64,000 bases of DNA from Agrocybe praecox (lineage: Eukaryota; Basidiomycota; Agaricomycetes; Agaricales; Agrocybaceae), in contig OZ024843.1 of the NCBI GenBank assembly GCA_964017145.1, positions 2,347,001 to 2,411,000 on the forward strand. The letters are read 5' to 3'. Shown here piece by piece: positions 48,376 to 59,728 of the stretch (its first letter is position 1; every line of letters starts with the position of its first letter). The notes below the pieces were generated by a model that saw only the letters and a program-made list of their open reading frames with translations, made no database searches and was not told the DNA's origin. A program made the translations under genes and the position numbers.

Positions 48376-48835
48376 TCAAAGATTGATGGGAGAGCAACCC
48401 AGTGCGACGATTCCATCTGTGACGATGAAAAGTTGATTAGATACAAAAAAACTTCTGCACCATGTTTCGAGAGTTGTATTATATGCTTACGGAAAGAATT
48501 GTCAGTACAGCACACAGGCTGGGCTGAGCTGTTGAGGATGAACATATGCGTCAGTTCTTGGAAACATATCTAATGATATATGGTCAAACTTACCAGGAAT
48601 CAGAGCCGGCACCGACGACGGTGATGGGGCTGCAAGTAACACCAACTTGGGCGGTGACGCTCGAGACGTCAATCCCCAAAAGACCTAGAAGTGCGCTGAC
48701 AGCAGAAGAGGTAGCGTCCTGAACACTGTTGCAGCAATTGAGGGTCCCAGTGGTGCACTGATCACGACGAACTGGGGTGGCAGCCGCAAAGGTAACGAGA
48801 GCGACAGTGGAAAGAGCAGAGAGCTTGAATTGCAT
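48376..48835 (-). CDS. Class I hydrophobin, copy A
   Basis: Hydrophobins are small secreted proteins that self-assemble at air-water interfaces and coat aerial hyphae, fruiting bodies and spores. Three exons give about 106 residues. The signal peptide is [20 protein letters not shown]. The mature part has the eight-cysteine order [31 protein letters not shown], then [16 protein letters not shown], and ALGCSPINL. Introns of roughly 80 and 90 bases fall inside the fifth-cysteine codon and before the last exon. Compared with copy B it has His in place of Asn at the second splice junction (SFHG for SFNG). A TATAAAAG element lies about 70 bases upstream of the start (48904-48911). Confidence 0.95.
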
Positions 48836-48903
48836 GTTTGTTTAGAAGAGCTTGGACGTGGTCGCAGATTATTTGACTGAAGAGTGCCGTTTCGAATGTC
48901 CTG

Positions 48904-48911
48904 CTTTTATA
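48904..48911 (-). promoter_or_regulatory. TATA box of hydrophobin A
   Basis: TATAAAAG reads on the minus strand, about 70 bases upstream of the start codon at 48835. The same octamer precedes hydrophobin B at a similar distance. Confidence 0.65.
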
Positions 48912-51303
48912 CCTTCTTATCAACGCCTACTCTGCATAGATATCACAACAAACTCAAGTTAACCCATCCAGATTCAGTTCAGAAGAGTGGAGTTCACGTA
49001 GTGTATGATGTATAGGTTCGTCGTCCTGAAGGTCATGCATAATGTCCGATGAGAAAATAACGTCCCTGATAACGAATGGGAGGGTACTAAGTATGAAGAG
49101 TTGTGAGGTCATAAACAAAGCAATTGCGTCAACATCAAATGCAGACCTATCAAAACGCCAAAAAAACTATATTCCAACTTCACGTAACAAGAGGACAAAC
49201 CCCGAACACTCTGCAATCGACCGCATTCCGAGCGGAGCTGTGCGTTGTGCGAACGGAATTAAATACGAGGAATGTGATGTCGGACAAACGAATGGCATAC
49301 CTGCATTCAATGGAGTGGGACATAGTGCCTTGACATAGGTATACGAGGGCGGAAGGGCGCTGATTTGATGAAGAGAATTTGGGTAGTCCGAGATTCAATC
49401 ATGATGAGCAGCCTTCAGTTGACCTCTGGTCAGTGATATCATGCACCTCCTGACAAGTTTGACATGGGAGATTAACCTTGCAGGCTACCGGGATGTTGAT
49501 GTGGGACATAGCATTATGACGCAAAAAATATCATTCACGGCCTGAACATGGCCCTTGGACATCGGTGGTCGATGGCAAGAAGAAATCAGCGGCCCATGGT
49601 ATGGGAACATCCAAACGAAACACATGGAAATTACAATCCATCGGGGTATCGTCCTCTCGAGTAATAGTCGAAATAGTCGGCTGCTGTGCGAGGTACCGCT
49701 GGAAAAGAAGAGGATCGATATCAATGACGCAGTGGGAGAAGACAACGGAGGTATATATGCATCCTTGACATGACTCGGTAGGGCATGAAAGGAAATAATT
49801 TTCAGGGTTCAGCGTGGCCTTTGACAGGTCCAAATTGACATGTGAGCCCGTCCCTCTTTTCCAGAAACAAGGCATATGTTTTCAAGAAAGACTTCAGATT
49901 CCAAAGCATATATGTGACCAATGTTTAGAGAAAGTATTTCTGGTCCTCACAACTGCGGGGTTCTCCGAGGAGCAAGTAAATCGTACACCGGTAAGGCCTG
50001 TAAACATCCAAACGAAAACCACGACGATGTGATCCAGAGAGATATTTACAGCTTGACAGATAGGTATATGGGTAACCCCATAAGTGGGCTTGATGGTTGG
50101 GAAAAGCTATCAGAGGAAAAACGAGGTCGTAGTAGTTGGGCCATTCAAGTATTCATTATATTCATAAGCAACAGAACAAGTTTCTGGTAGAGTGAGCGTT
50201 TGGCTTCCAAAGCTAGATTGACATGAGACTCTTTGATGAGTGGGTTGGCGGGTTTGAGAGAAATGTTGACTTCCGCGTTTTCTTGGATGCTGTGTGACAT
50301 AAGTGTGACATTCTGTGATTAACGTCACATAGCTTTCTTTTCCTAACTTTCTTAACTTTACCTTGACTTTACCTAGTACAATCCCATGGTTGTACTCAAG
50401 GCAATCCACCTACTGGCAACAAGCATTGACTGTCCTATTTTCTTGAGAAAACAGACCCACGGAAGCACCGAATGATGCTGAACTGTGCCGTTGAAGACGA
50501 GTTAATTCACCAACCAACCAACAAATCTCCTTTGTTTGACAGGAAGGAGTGGTATGACCTCACAACTTACGCAAATGCACTTCCAGGGGGCTCGGCGTAA
50601 ACATTACCGTGGTTTACTTTGGCTAAGCACTCGAAATCTGCGGATGAATTACCGGAGAGATTACTCGGATGGAGATATTTTAATATTTTACTGGGGTACG
50701 AAAACCACCCTTCTTCCTTAATCGACTAAATGAAAAACAACAAACACTTCGGACGCTTTTGCAGGAATGCCAGTGTGCGTAGATATCATACATATCTCTC
50801 ACACCACAAACTACTGTACATTGATCACTACCAGACCATTAAGAACCCCGGTGCGGCAGCGGCGCTCCAAATAATATTGCTAGCTATCTGTAATGATTCT
50901 CATTGGCATAGATGGAGGCACAATAATTGACATCGTGGGCAATTCAACCACTGTCGTCCAACACCATCGGAGATCATTCGCAGTTCGCAAAAAAAAAAAA
51001 CAGTTAAATTTGGTCATCTATTTTCAGAGTTGGCATATCGACGTCATTGGTATGTTAGCACACTGCATTGCCCGATACTCGATACTGATGCTATCCGTCA
51101 GAATGCCTAATTTTCTCATCATTGCGCACTCGTTGGCATCCTGAACAGCCTAATGTATCACAAGAAGAATCAAGGCTCCACTTTGACATATTTTTGGCGC
51201 GATGAGAGTGATCATTCATTCGTATTGGACGATATAGACGGTGTCTGAAGAAAAAACGGGGACTAAATAATAATTTACTGCTATTGAGCGGTGAAAGAAA
51301 ACA

Positions 51304-51311
51304 TATAAAAG
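51304..51311 (+). promoter_or_regulatory. TATA box of hydrophobin B
   Basis: TATAAAAG lies just over 70 bases upstream of the start codon at 51383, matching the element and spacing at hydrophobin A. Confidence 0.65.
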
Positions 51312-51382
51312 CCAGCGCTTTTGAACACCTATTCTTCACTCGAACAATCCGCAGCATTCGTTCAAGCTCTTTTATTACCAAC

Positions 51383-51850
51383 ATGCAATTCAAGCTCTCC
51401 GCTCTTACCACTCTCGCTGTTGCTACTCTTGCGGTCGCCACCCCTGCGCGTCGCACTGCACCTGCAGACCAATGCAACACCGGCTCCCTCCAGTGCTGCA
51501 ACAGCGTTCAAGCTGCTGACAGCAGCGCTATTTCCGGGCTTCTTGGTCTCTTGGGCGTCGTCGTCGGAGATGTTACCGGCCTCGTTGGCGTGACTTGTAG
51601 CCCAATCTCCGTCATCGGTGTCGGAGGCAACTCTTGGTAGGCTTTATGATTTTTTCACCGTTTGAGATTTACATTCTAACTTTTGGTCGTCGTTCAGCTC
51701 TGCCCAACCCGTCTGCTGCACCAACAACTCCTTCAGTAAGCTCTCTTTGAAAATGATTTTTGTCTGTTACATTTCTTATTTGGTCCTGACATAATTCTCC
51801 TAGATGGCGTTATTGCCCTTGGCTGCACCCCCATCAACATCAACCTCTAA
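51383..51850 (+). CDS. Class I hydrophobin, copy B
   Basis: This is a paralogue of hydrophobin A in mirror orientation. Three exons give about 112 residues. The signal peptide is [20 protein letters not shown]. The cysteines are [26 protein letters not shown], then [16 protein letters not shown] and [15 protein letters not shown], all eight present. Intron positions match those of copy A exactly: within the fifth-cysteine codon and between SF and NG. The two proteins share most of the sequence around the cysteines and differ in the loop after the CC pair. Secretion and surface coating are well known for this family; when each copy is expressed is not visible from sequence. Confidence 0.96.
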
Positions 51851-52271
51851 AGCACCAGCAGGTTGGATTCTAGGAATATGCAGGAGTAGTTTACGGAAGC
51901 TTGTATCATGTCTATCCGTCGATGATTTTAAATGAACACTTTTATGACGAATAAAGGAAGCTTGAGCATCAATTACGAAGATTCGCGCTAAATCTTTCTC
52001 ATCCCACTGATGACCATTTCTTTAGGAATTGAAAGTTTATCATCTGTACAGGATGCGTACAGTCCAAAATAGATAATACAAATATGTATAAGGTCACGAT
52101 GTACATAGATAGGCAATGAAAAAGATATAACTAGAACATTAAAATAACGTGAGATGTTATCCAACCCACTATATATATTGTAATACTAGATCGCAATAGG
52201 AAAGTTATCTATCTAGACGAAAGAGAACACACTTGACGAAAATAACGGGGCATCTAGCGTGGGGACAATGA
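51851..52271. other. Convergent intergenic region
   Basis: Hydrophobin B (plus) and the AFG1-like gene (minus) end facing each other here. The 421 bases are AT-rich with TATATATATT near 52171-52180, and there are no convincing frames. Confidence 0.4.
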
Positions 52272-54274
52272 TTATTTCTGGCCAGCTGTCTCTGCCCACT
52301 CTTTGCTGCCCATTTGGACTAGTCGGGAACACGCCCTGGCGAATGCAAAGATTTCTTCTTCTCCCGTGAACATTGAACTGCCACCGACTGTGTCGTGGTT
52401 TAGACCCTGAAATTAAATTCAGCGACCGTCCTAAATAAGAAGTCTCAGAAAAACTCACAAGATCATCCATAACACTTCGCATGTGGTCCGAGATATGGGC
52501 CTTTTTGGCTTCCTCGCTGGGATCGTCTGAGAAGACCTTAAATACTGGTACTTCCGATGTTACAAATAACTTTGTCTGCCAATATGGTTCAATAATCCAA
52601 TTTACTGATCTGAATTGTTCAAAAACATACCTTGCTTTCGTAGCAGGCTGTGGGAACAGACATGAGAAGAATGCGGGCAAAAACTAGACAGATAAAGACT
52701 CACCATCAATAAAGGTGATAAACCTTCTTGCCTAAAGGTTAAGAATACATGTTTAGATTTTGGTTACTCACTCTGAGAGTTTTGTAATTGAATGACGTAC
52801 TAGATCCTTTTGATTCATGTCCATCTTTGGGATGTTCGTCACGAACAAGGTTCCGAAATTCTTCGTAACTTCCAGATAATCAGCAGCGCTTAGAGGCTGT
52901 CCACAAAGATCATGGAAGTCGAATTTCGCTATTTTGGATGTGCTTTCCGGAACGAGGATTGTTCGGCCCCATGTATGTAATTTTCGGTTACGTATAGGCG
53001 GATCGTCGGAATTTTCAGAAGCTAAAGAAGTAAAGATTTTTTCGACTTCCCGAGTGGTCTCTGGAGTTATGGGGGAATAATAGACATGTGAAAGAGCCCG
53101 GGGTACCCGACGGTAATCTGTAGGGTAATTTAATTTACGAGGCTGATCATTTGACTGACGTTTCGTGCGTACCCGTGCCAGAATCAAGATCGGTTACTTT
53201 AAATTGCGCTTTGAGTAAATCTATGGCTGGCATGAAGCTTGACCTCTGAATGCCGTTTTTGTAGAGGTCATCAGGATGTCGACTAATGATAATAGCTAAA
53301 TATCGAATCAAACGATAAAATATGGATATTACTCACTTGGAAGTCATGACACATATGACACCATAATTAACCAATGATTCGAGAAGTCTCCGTAGGATCA
53401 TCGCATCTGCGATATCAGTTACTTGAAACTCATCGAAGCATAGCACTGATGCATCTCGTGCTAGGTCTCGTGCTACAGGCGCTATTGGGTCACCACCTTG
53501 GTAACCCATGGCAATTTTGGCAGCATGAAGTCGCTTGTGGACATCGATCATGAAGGCGTGGAAATGGACACGGCGTTTTCGCTTCAGAGACGGTGGGAGG
53601 GTCTGGTAGAACAGGTCCATGAGCATGGTTTTCCCTGTCCCGACGTCGCCATAAAGGTATAAGCCATTTGGGGCGTTTTCTGGGGGAGACGTGGGCACAG
53701 TGACCTCTCGGCTGAACAACCGAGAAAGCTGAAAATGACTGTGTTGAGTTCTCTGACGGATGAACCATAAACAAGCACATTTACCAGTGAATTCGAGCTT
53801 GAGATTTCCGGAATCTCTGGAGGTTTGTATGAAATGAGTTTGTCATGAAGGTCCTGGAGTACTTGGATGATGCGGGTCTGGTGATCGTCTCCTCGCAGAA
53901 CCCCGGAGTCGATGAGCTTTTGGTATTGACGCAGCGGTGTCAGATGCTCTACTAATGCAAGTGATCAGAGACCATGATAAGATAATGAAGCTGCGCAGCA
54001 TACCATCGGGAAAGGGATCATTTGAAGGATGATTAGAGGGCGAATGTGACGGACGTCCTGCTAGGAAATTCTGTTCTGCGAGGTTCGGTTGGTGTCCAGG
54101 ATCTAGTGCTAGCGATGAGTTGAGTGCAGAACCCCTGGGTCTCGATGGTGTAACTCGGGTAGATGTTGAAGAAGCAGATGAAATACGCGCTCGTTGAGTA
54201 ACGACTGAAGGAGAACGACGCGCTAGTCCCTGTTGGGATACGGGAGAGGATAATATTCTGCGAGCGGCTTTCAT
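52272..54274 (-). CDS. AFG1-like mitochondrial AAA-type ATPase
   Basis: AFG1/LACE1 proteins sit at the mitochondrial inner membrane and help degrade or mature complex IV subunits. Many short introns interrupt about 500 residues. The presequence-like start is MKAARRILSSPVSQQGLARR. Next come HLTPLRQYQKLIDSGVLRGD, the Walker A motif LYGDVGTGKTMLMDLFYQTL, FHAFMIDVHKRLH, the Walker B SVLCFDEFQVTDIADAMILR, then RRLLESLVNYGVICVMTS, the RHPDDLYKNGIQRSSFMPAI segment typical of the family, and the C-terminal VFVTSEVPVFKVF-like strand. The last exon reads GLNHDTVGGSSMFTGEEEIF and ends TAGQK at 52272. The start lies 165 bases from the divergent urease accessory gene. Confidence 0.92.
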
Positions 54275-54439
54275 GGATAAGTAAAATTGCTATCTTCTGG
54301 GAGAGATAGTGAACTGTGCTGGTCGTAGTTGTTAACGCCGCAGAATTCTTGTCACTGACAGCGTCAGAGACCCGGCTCCCGGAACTCCTTACCCACTACT
54401 GGCACGTGGTCTCATCTCCATCTTGCCGCTATCTAATTA
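54275..54439. promoter_or_regulatory. Compact bidirectional promoter, AFG1-like / UreF
   Basis: Only 165 bases lie between two divergent start codons, so the promoter is probably shared. I see no TATA box. Confidence 0.45.
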
Positions 54440-55378
54440 ATGATATGCCTCCTCAAAATGTACACCGACGATGACAATGATTTAGAAACATACATCCTCC
54501 TCTTACTATCGGACAGCAATCTTCCCACTGGATCCTTCGTCGCATCATCCGGACTCGAATCTTATGTCAAACACGGTTTCGCCTCGTCTTCCCCAACAGA
54601 TGTCGCTACAGTAGACTTTCTCCGCGATAGTCTTGCGTCGTACGCCAGGAATGCTCTTCCATTTGTCTCTGACTCACATAGAGCCGTCCTGACCTTTGGT
54701 CTGCCAGAAGGAGGAAGTGGAAGTGAAAGAGGGAAGGACGAAAGACTCAACACTGTCCTTGATATACTCTCAGGCCTCGACGAGTTATATCAAGTCATGA
54801 CTCTCAATCATGTTGCCAGACGGGCATCCATGTCCCAGGGTGTAGCCCTACTCACACTCTATTCTAAGGGTTTCTCCCGGCCTCCCTTTTTATCCGCGTT
54901 TTCGGGTGTAGAATCACGCGATCGTGAATTTTGGATGCGAACTCTTATTGACCAATTAAAACTAAAAGTCAGAAGAGAAGAGCTTCCAGGCCATCTTCCT
55001 ATATGTTGGGGTGCCTTGACTGCTGCTCTCGGACTCAGTTTAGGTACGAAGTAATGGTCCTCCTCCAGGAAACACTTGCATAATCGTTGATACACAGAGC
55101 GCAGCCAGTATCTTCACCTATTTCTTCACGCGCGAAGTTTATTATCAGCATCTGTTCGCTTAAATGATCTTGGTCCATACGGTGCACAGCAAATCCTACT
55201 ACATGCAGTCAGACCACTAGTCGCCGCAGAAGCGGAGAGATGTCAAAAATTTCGAACAGGGCTCCTCGAGGAAACAGACTTTGATGAAATTGCACAGGGA
55301 CCCGCGAACACTTGGCCGCTTGGAGAGATTCTAGCAGGTCGTCACGATTTACAACATTCGCGTATCTTCAATAGCTGA
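54440..55378 (+). CDS. Urease accessory protein UreF
   Basis: UreF is part of the cytosolic UreD-UreF-UreG complex that loads nickel into urease. Two exons join across a 53-base intron near 55045-55097 (phase kept) to give about 295 residues. The first exon gives YILLLLSDSNLPTGSFVASS and GLESYVKHGF, the family's N-terminal signature, then LPFVSDSHRAVL, SGLDELYQVMTLNHVARRAS and SQGVALLTLYSKGF. The second gives ERSQYLHLFLHARSLLSASV, then NDLGPYGAQQILLHAVRPLV, and ends QHSRIFNS. The DSNLPTG and SLLSAxVRLNxLGP stretches are diagnostic. The start could be 54440 (used here) or the next in-frame ATG at 54458. The fungus is therefore expected to have a nickel urease elsewhere. Confidence 0.93.
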
Positions 55379-55469
55379 AGGTAATACTTTCCCTATGGTA
55401 TCGATCTACATTGACAAGAAAAAAAAGAGTAGAACAAGTAAAGTATTCAAAGCGATTCTACCGAGCTTT

Positions 55470-56684
55470 TTATGAAGCTGCAGCGGCAAGGGCGAGTCGC
55501 GATGACACTTCTGCTTGTGAGCGGACGAGATTGGCGAGGTAGGAGATCATCAAAGTATCCTAGGTTAAAAAAATACATTGTCATGCCAAGTATATATCCA
55601 TAATAATAAAAACTGACCTGTAAGCTGGAGTTGAAGCCACCCTTTTCCAAATCATCCGTGCTGGCACCCAATGTGTCCATGAGATATCGGCCAATAGCAG
55701 GGTCTCCTTTCTGCTCTCCTGCAAGGACCGCACGCACATAAGAAAGTACCCGATCAAGCATCTCAGAAACAGACACGATGGAGCGTTCGATGATTTCAAG
55801 GTCCGCGACGGGTTGAGCAGATGTTGACGTCGATGCCTGAGCGGCGTTTGCCAAAAGGTCAACTGTAGTGAATAGGGTGAATAATTGTCCGGTAAATGAA
55901 TAAATCACTGGATAACTTACGTCCGCTTCTCTCTGAGTCGTGGAAACGTAGCTCTACGGGAACAGGGACGAATACACAGTTCTCAGGTTTAGGGGAGACG
56001 CCAACGGGAGAACTGATTTCCCAAAAATTATTTTAATGATAGAATTGAAGGCAATTCAAATACGACTAACCTGATGTAGCCTTTTACTCCAGCCTCCTCT
56101 CCTTCCTCAATGCCGGTGTTGACTGCAACATGGATGGCTTGGTGTGACCCAGTTTCTTGGGAGTAGAAATTTTGGATGAGAGCTGAGTAGGTGTTAAGAT
56201 TTGATCCAGTCGAATACCTGCATTGCAGGGAAATATCATCAATAACCAAGGCAAGATCTCGTCATGGTCGTGGTTACTCACCATCCAACGATGACTTCTT
56301 TTGGGTTCACTTTGTGGTGCAGCTCGTACATGGTGCGATGGTAGTCCATGTCCACTGCAACCTGCTCATCTGTTTCGCTGTGCAAGACAGCGAAAGATGA
56401 CCGTACTTCAACCTCGTTGTCGTGTCGCGTCCCGAGAAGAGTTCCAATGACACGATCCTGAGAGTCCGTACGGCGAAGGTAGTGATCGATAATAGAGAAA
56501 AGTGCTACAGGATGAATCGTGATATTTGTGGGTGTGCGCCTAGAAAAAAAGGAATTAGCATTATAGTTCTCCTCGAAAAACTGGAATGAGTATCAAAATG
56601 AAAAACTCACGGGACATTGTGGGCAGCCTCTGTGATAGAGTTGGCTTGGATGTTAATCGCGGATGAAGTGGGTCCGAGAGGCAT
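55470..56684 (-). CDS. Translation initiation factor eIF3 subunit f
   Basis: This MPN-domain subunit of the eIF3 scaffold is about 320 residues in several exons. The start [20 protein letters not shown] joins to [20 protein letters not shown], then [20 protein letters not shown] and [20 protein letters not shown]. The latter blocks correspond to the MPN fold without the JAMM zinc residues (inactive MPN). Then come [49 protein letters not shown], and [18 protein letters not shown]. The C-terminal helix region begins [20 protein letters not shown] and ends [10 protein letters not shown] at 55470. The [15 protein letters not shown] and VNPxEVIVGW segments are the usual eIF3f hallmarks. It is head to head with the TOM7 gene, 155 bases apart. 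Confidence 0.94.
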
Positions 56685-56839
56685 TTTTGGAAGATTTTGA
56701 AGAGATCCACTGTAGGCGCAATTTACCCTTACGCTACCAAAAAAGTGTTTTCGGCAATTTCCGACAAACCCAGTGTGTGTCGCTGTCCTCCGTGCTTTCT
56801 TCGTCACCAACTCTCAGTCGCCAAAAAATCCTATTCATC
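56685..56839. promoter_or_regulatory. Compact bidirectional promoter, eIF3f / TOM7
   Basis: 155 bases separate two divergent start codons. Shared regulation is likely but no named element is visible. Confidence 0.45.
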
Positions 56840-57166
56840 ATGCCTTCAGAAGAGACCAAGGTGCGTTCCTCTTAGTATCGTCTTATTTGAATTCTCTTTT
56901 TGACTCTTATGAACAGGAACGTATCAGCAAAGTAATTGAAGTTGGACGTGTTCGTATTCTACGCGGAGTGTTCTTGTTGTTCTTCTGACCGAGTATTTGC
57001 ACATAGACTGTCCTCCACTACGGCTGGATTCCTTTCATTATCTACGTTGGATTCACCAGGAGCAACCCCCAGCCATCATTAATCAAGTGCGCTGCTCACA
57101 TTCTCTTATGACTATGTTGCTCGTTCTGACATTTTCGTGCCCAGGTTGATTAGCCCTCTTGCATAG
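56840..57166 (+). CDS. Mitochondrial import receptor subunit TOM7
   Basis: TOM7 is a tiny tail-anchored subunit of the outer-membrane translocase that tunes the assembly of the TOM complex. Four tiny exons assemble to about 50 residues: MPSEETK, then ERISKVIEVGR, then TVLHYGWIPFIIYVGFTRSN followed by PQPSLIK, then LISPLA and the stop TAG at 57164-57166. The HYGWIPFxxYxGFxRSxPxPSLxxLxSPLA pattern is diagnostic. The third intron donor is GTGCGC and the second is GTTCGT. None of the exons would be found by length alone. No other small gene of this kind is evident next to it. Confidence 0.93.
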
Positions 57167-57609
57167 ATGCTGCCCCAATTGTATTATTATATTAATGACT
57201 TACCATAATCCAAAAGGCTACCTTCGCCGTTTACCGCAAGCAACTCTTCAGTCATGAGATGTGTGAATCAAGACCGGTCTTTTCTGCGGGTTTAGTGAGT
57301 CATGTCACTGCAGTTGCCTGAAGTGAGTTTCTTCTTCGTGCTTGGTTGGAGCAAAGATTTTATACGTCGTGGTGGTATGATTTCATGCCCTGAAAAACCC
57401 ATTGAGTTGGGTCTACGCCATTTCTACTGTAACCGTACTTCGATGCTGGTTTAAGAGAGTCGGCGTTTAGTGACGACTTGACAAGGCCAGATATGAGCTC
57501 ATAACCCCCCATTCTATGAAATAAATTTATTATGACAGTAAACTAATATCTTGTTTAGGTACATTATACGAAAGCAAAGCAAAGCATAGTATGATGGAAT
57601 AATAAATTA
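57167..57609. other. Convergent intergenic region
   Basis: TOM7 (plus) and the RNF220-like gene (minus) end facing each other across 443 bases. No reading frame or element stands out. An AT-rich stretch near 57500-57600 fits a 3' untranslated region. Confidence 0.4.
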
Positions 57610-59128
57610 TTAAAGGTATACCCTACGCAAGTCGCTTGCGCTTGTAATCCTCTTGCAAATGGGACATAGTTTGGTGGAACCTAGACATCGCAGCCAACAT
57701 TCTTTGCAGCAAGTATGCCAGCATCCTGTTGAGACCGTTGGTTCTGTATAAGGGTCTATGCAGATCCTGCATAGCAATGCGTTCGACGCAGTCACTGGTG
57801 TCGATGAGGTTTCCTACAGTAGATAGTCAGCATGCGAACTAACAACATGCCTTTTATTCGCTCACTAAAGCTTGTATTTTGTTTTCAAGGGCGAGGACCA
57901 GACCGGTTTTGTCACCTCTTTGGCGTGCGTGGGCGATAGCAACGTCGAGCCTATCTACTTCGGAGATACCGTCGTCCATACATGATGCTTTGATACCTTC
58001 TCCTTCACTAGGCATTGGTGTTTTTGATTTTTTGTGATCCACCAGAAGGTCCCGCAATGAATGGGGTTCCCCGGAATCCTCTTCGATATCAACTTCGGCA
58101 TCCTCGTCGAGTATTTCCTGGTTCCGGTTTACAGGAACGACGTCACGCTCGTTGAATTGGGCTTCGCCATAGATGGCCTGGTCGTCTCCATCTATGTCGA
58201 TCTCTTCGTCTACGCAGTCGTCATTGTCAAGTGTCTGGAACCCAGCTCCTGCAAAGAGTTAGCAAGTACTTTGTAGTAAATAATACATTTGAGCTTACCG
58301 CGAACGTCACCAACATAGTTGTCATTATCGTCCGCATCTTCCCAGAGTTCTGCTTCGTCTTCCAGTGCAAGTCGTTCTAACAAATCTTGCTGACGAGCAT
58401 TTTCCATTAGTTGACTTTGGTGAGCCAGGCAGGCATCCACATGTGCGTCTAGGACATCCCTGTCGCCCCTGACAGTTGTAGAACACACTGGACAAGTTAT
58501 TTCTTCTCCAGTAAAGCGTCGTAACCAGGAGTTTCTGCCCGTCAATGCTTGGTCTTCTTCTTTGAGCATTTCCTTAAATTTCGTATGACGCTTCTTTCGT
58601 CGACGTTTGACTGCCTCGATAGTCTTGTGAGATTGCTCCATCAAATCCATAGCATTACGTGTTGCTATAGACTGACGAGCCTTGATAGCAGAGCGACGAA
58701 CCCTTGAACTTGGGCCAGGCCTATAAAACATAACATATTCTTGAATTCCTTCCCTTAAGAGAGGATTTGAAATGGACTCACTCATCCACCATTTCATCGT
58801 ATAGCACTTCCGTAGAACCCACTTTCTGTATGACTTCTTCAACCCTCTCCGACTCTAAAGCTGCATGTTTCGCGAGAAGGCGGAGAGGAACAGGTTCGTC
58901 GCAAATAGGACATTGTCTAGTTTCTGCACGCTTTACTGTCCAAGAGCTAATTAGTACTTGCGAGCACTTGTGTTCAGACAGATACCCACTTCGCTTCGTA
59001 GGATGCGGAGGTTCCGAACTGGAAGCAACGGAGGCAAGAGGCACTTCAGGATGAATGTCTAGGGCTCTCTTCTTGCCTTTGCCTTTACTAATTGAGGAAA
59101 TGTTCAAAACCTCAAAAATATGGCTCAT
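57610..59128 (-). CDS. RNF220-like RING E3 ubiquitin ligase
   Basis: This is a nuclear-type E3 ubiquitin ligase of about 440 residues in several exons; animal RNF220 acts on transcription and chromatin factors. The start codon used is the ATG at 59128 (the frame opens earlier only at a GTG). The first exon has a Lys/Arg stretch KGKGKKRALDIHP and a zinc-binding RQCPICDEPVPLRLLAKHAA (CxxC..H). The next has a Lys-rich coil EAVKRRRKKRHTKFKEMLKE and a second zinc motif ITCPVCSTTVRGDRDVLDAH with a VDACLAHQ histidine. An acidic linker rich in Asp/Glu follows (LWEDADDNDNYVGDV, QEILDEDAEVDIEE). The C-terminal RING is LLCRICIDPYTEPTVSTGCW followed by HTCCKECWLRCLGSTKLCPICK, with all eight zinc ligands visible. 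The RNF220 assignment rests on this combined layout. Confidence 0.86.
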
Positions 59129-59728
59129 ATCCAAAAAGTCACGCACTTTAAGGTGATTGTCAGTGCCATTGCCGTCAATGAAATATCCAAACGCTTCAGG
59201 GACCGAAAAGGCAATAATCTCCTATTCTTCTACACTTGTAAAATGTATATTCTGGATGGATTGGCGATGGTGTAAGTGGATGATGGTTTGATCTCAAGAA
59301 TATTTTGCTGTTTCTCCGGGGCCGCGTGCCGCCTTGCCGGCTGTGTCGGTCCGTCTTTTCCCACATAATTACGTCCCCGCGGATCCGACTCCTCGAACTT
59401 CATCTAATCAACTACCTCAAGAGCTTACATGGATATGTTGTATGCTCTACGTGCGCCATCTGCCTCAGCTATACGCTGTTGTCTACATTGCCATATTTTG
59501 ACAAACCCACCATTCGCTCGTTATTATGCTATCCGAAATCCAGAAGAAATTCCGAGTAAAGTAAGCATGCACTGCAGCTTACAAGGTTATGGTTTTGAGT
59601 TCATTGAGAAGTTGTGACCCTGCGCAAATATTAAGCTCGAGAAGTTATGGATTGGCCTTATAAATCTCTCCAAATTTATTACGACTTAAAACACTCCCCT
59701 CCCTTCCTACACCCCCACAATACTGACA
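59129..59728. other. Divergent region with an unassigned small frame
   Basis: Six hundred bases lie between the RNF220-like start and the coiled-coil gene. A frame at 59429-59617 reads ARYYAIRNPEEIPSK near its middle and is followed by a GTAAGC-like donor, so a tiny gene or an upstream exon is possible, but I do not recognise it and give it no feature of its own. Confidence 0.4.

Larger units (their letters stand above)
48836..51382. other. Spacer between the divergent hydrophobins, with gene-relic-like frames
   Basis: The 2.5 kb spacer should contain the hydrophobin promoters. On the minus strand, 49531-49875 gives an open frame (from CFWKRGTGSHVNLDLSKATL onward, with YTSVVFSHCVIDIDPLLFQR) that looks protein-like but has no clear start, domain or splicing. 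A second minus-strand stretch near 50000-50270 shares the ends CATGTCAAT and TTCGTTTGGATGTT with it at similar spacing, which suggests two diverged copies of some older element. An A run of 12 lies at 50989-51000. I cannot name a family. Confidence 0.4.

Noticed and set aside
59429..59617. Small frame containing ARYYAIRNPEEIPSK as a separate gene
   Set aside because: A splice donor follows it, but no start or family can be supported, so it is only mentioned in the intergenic entry.
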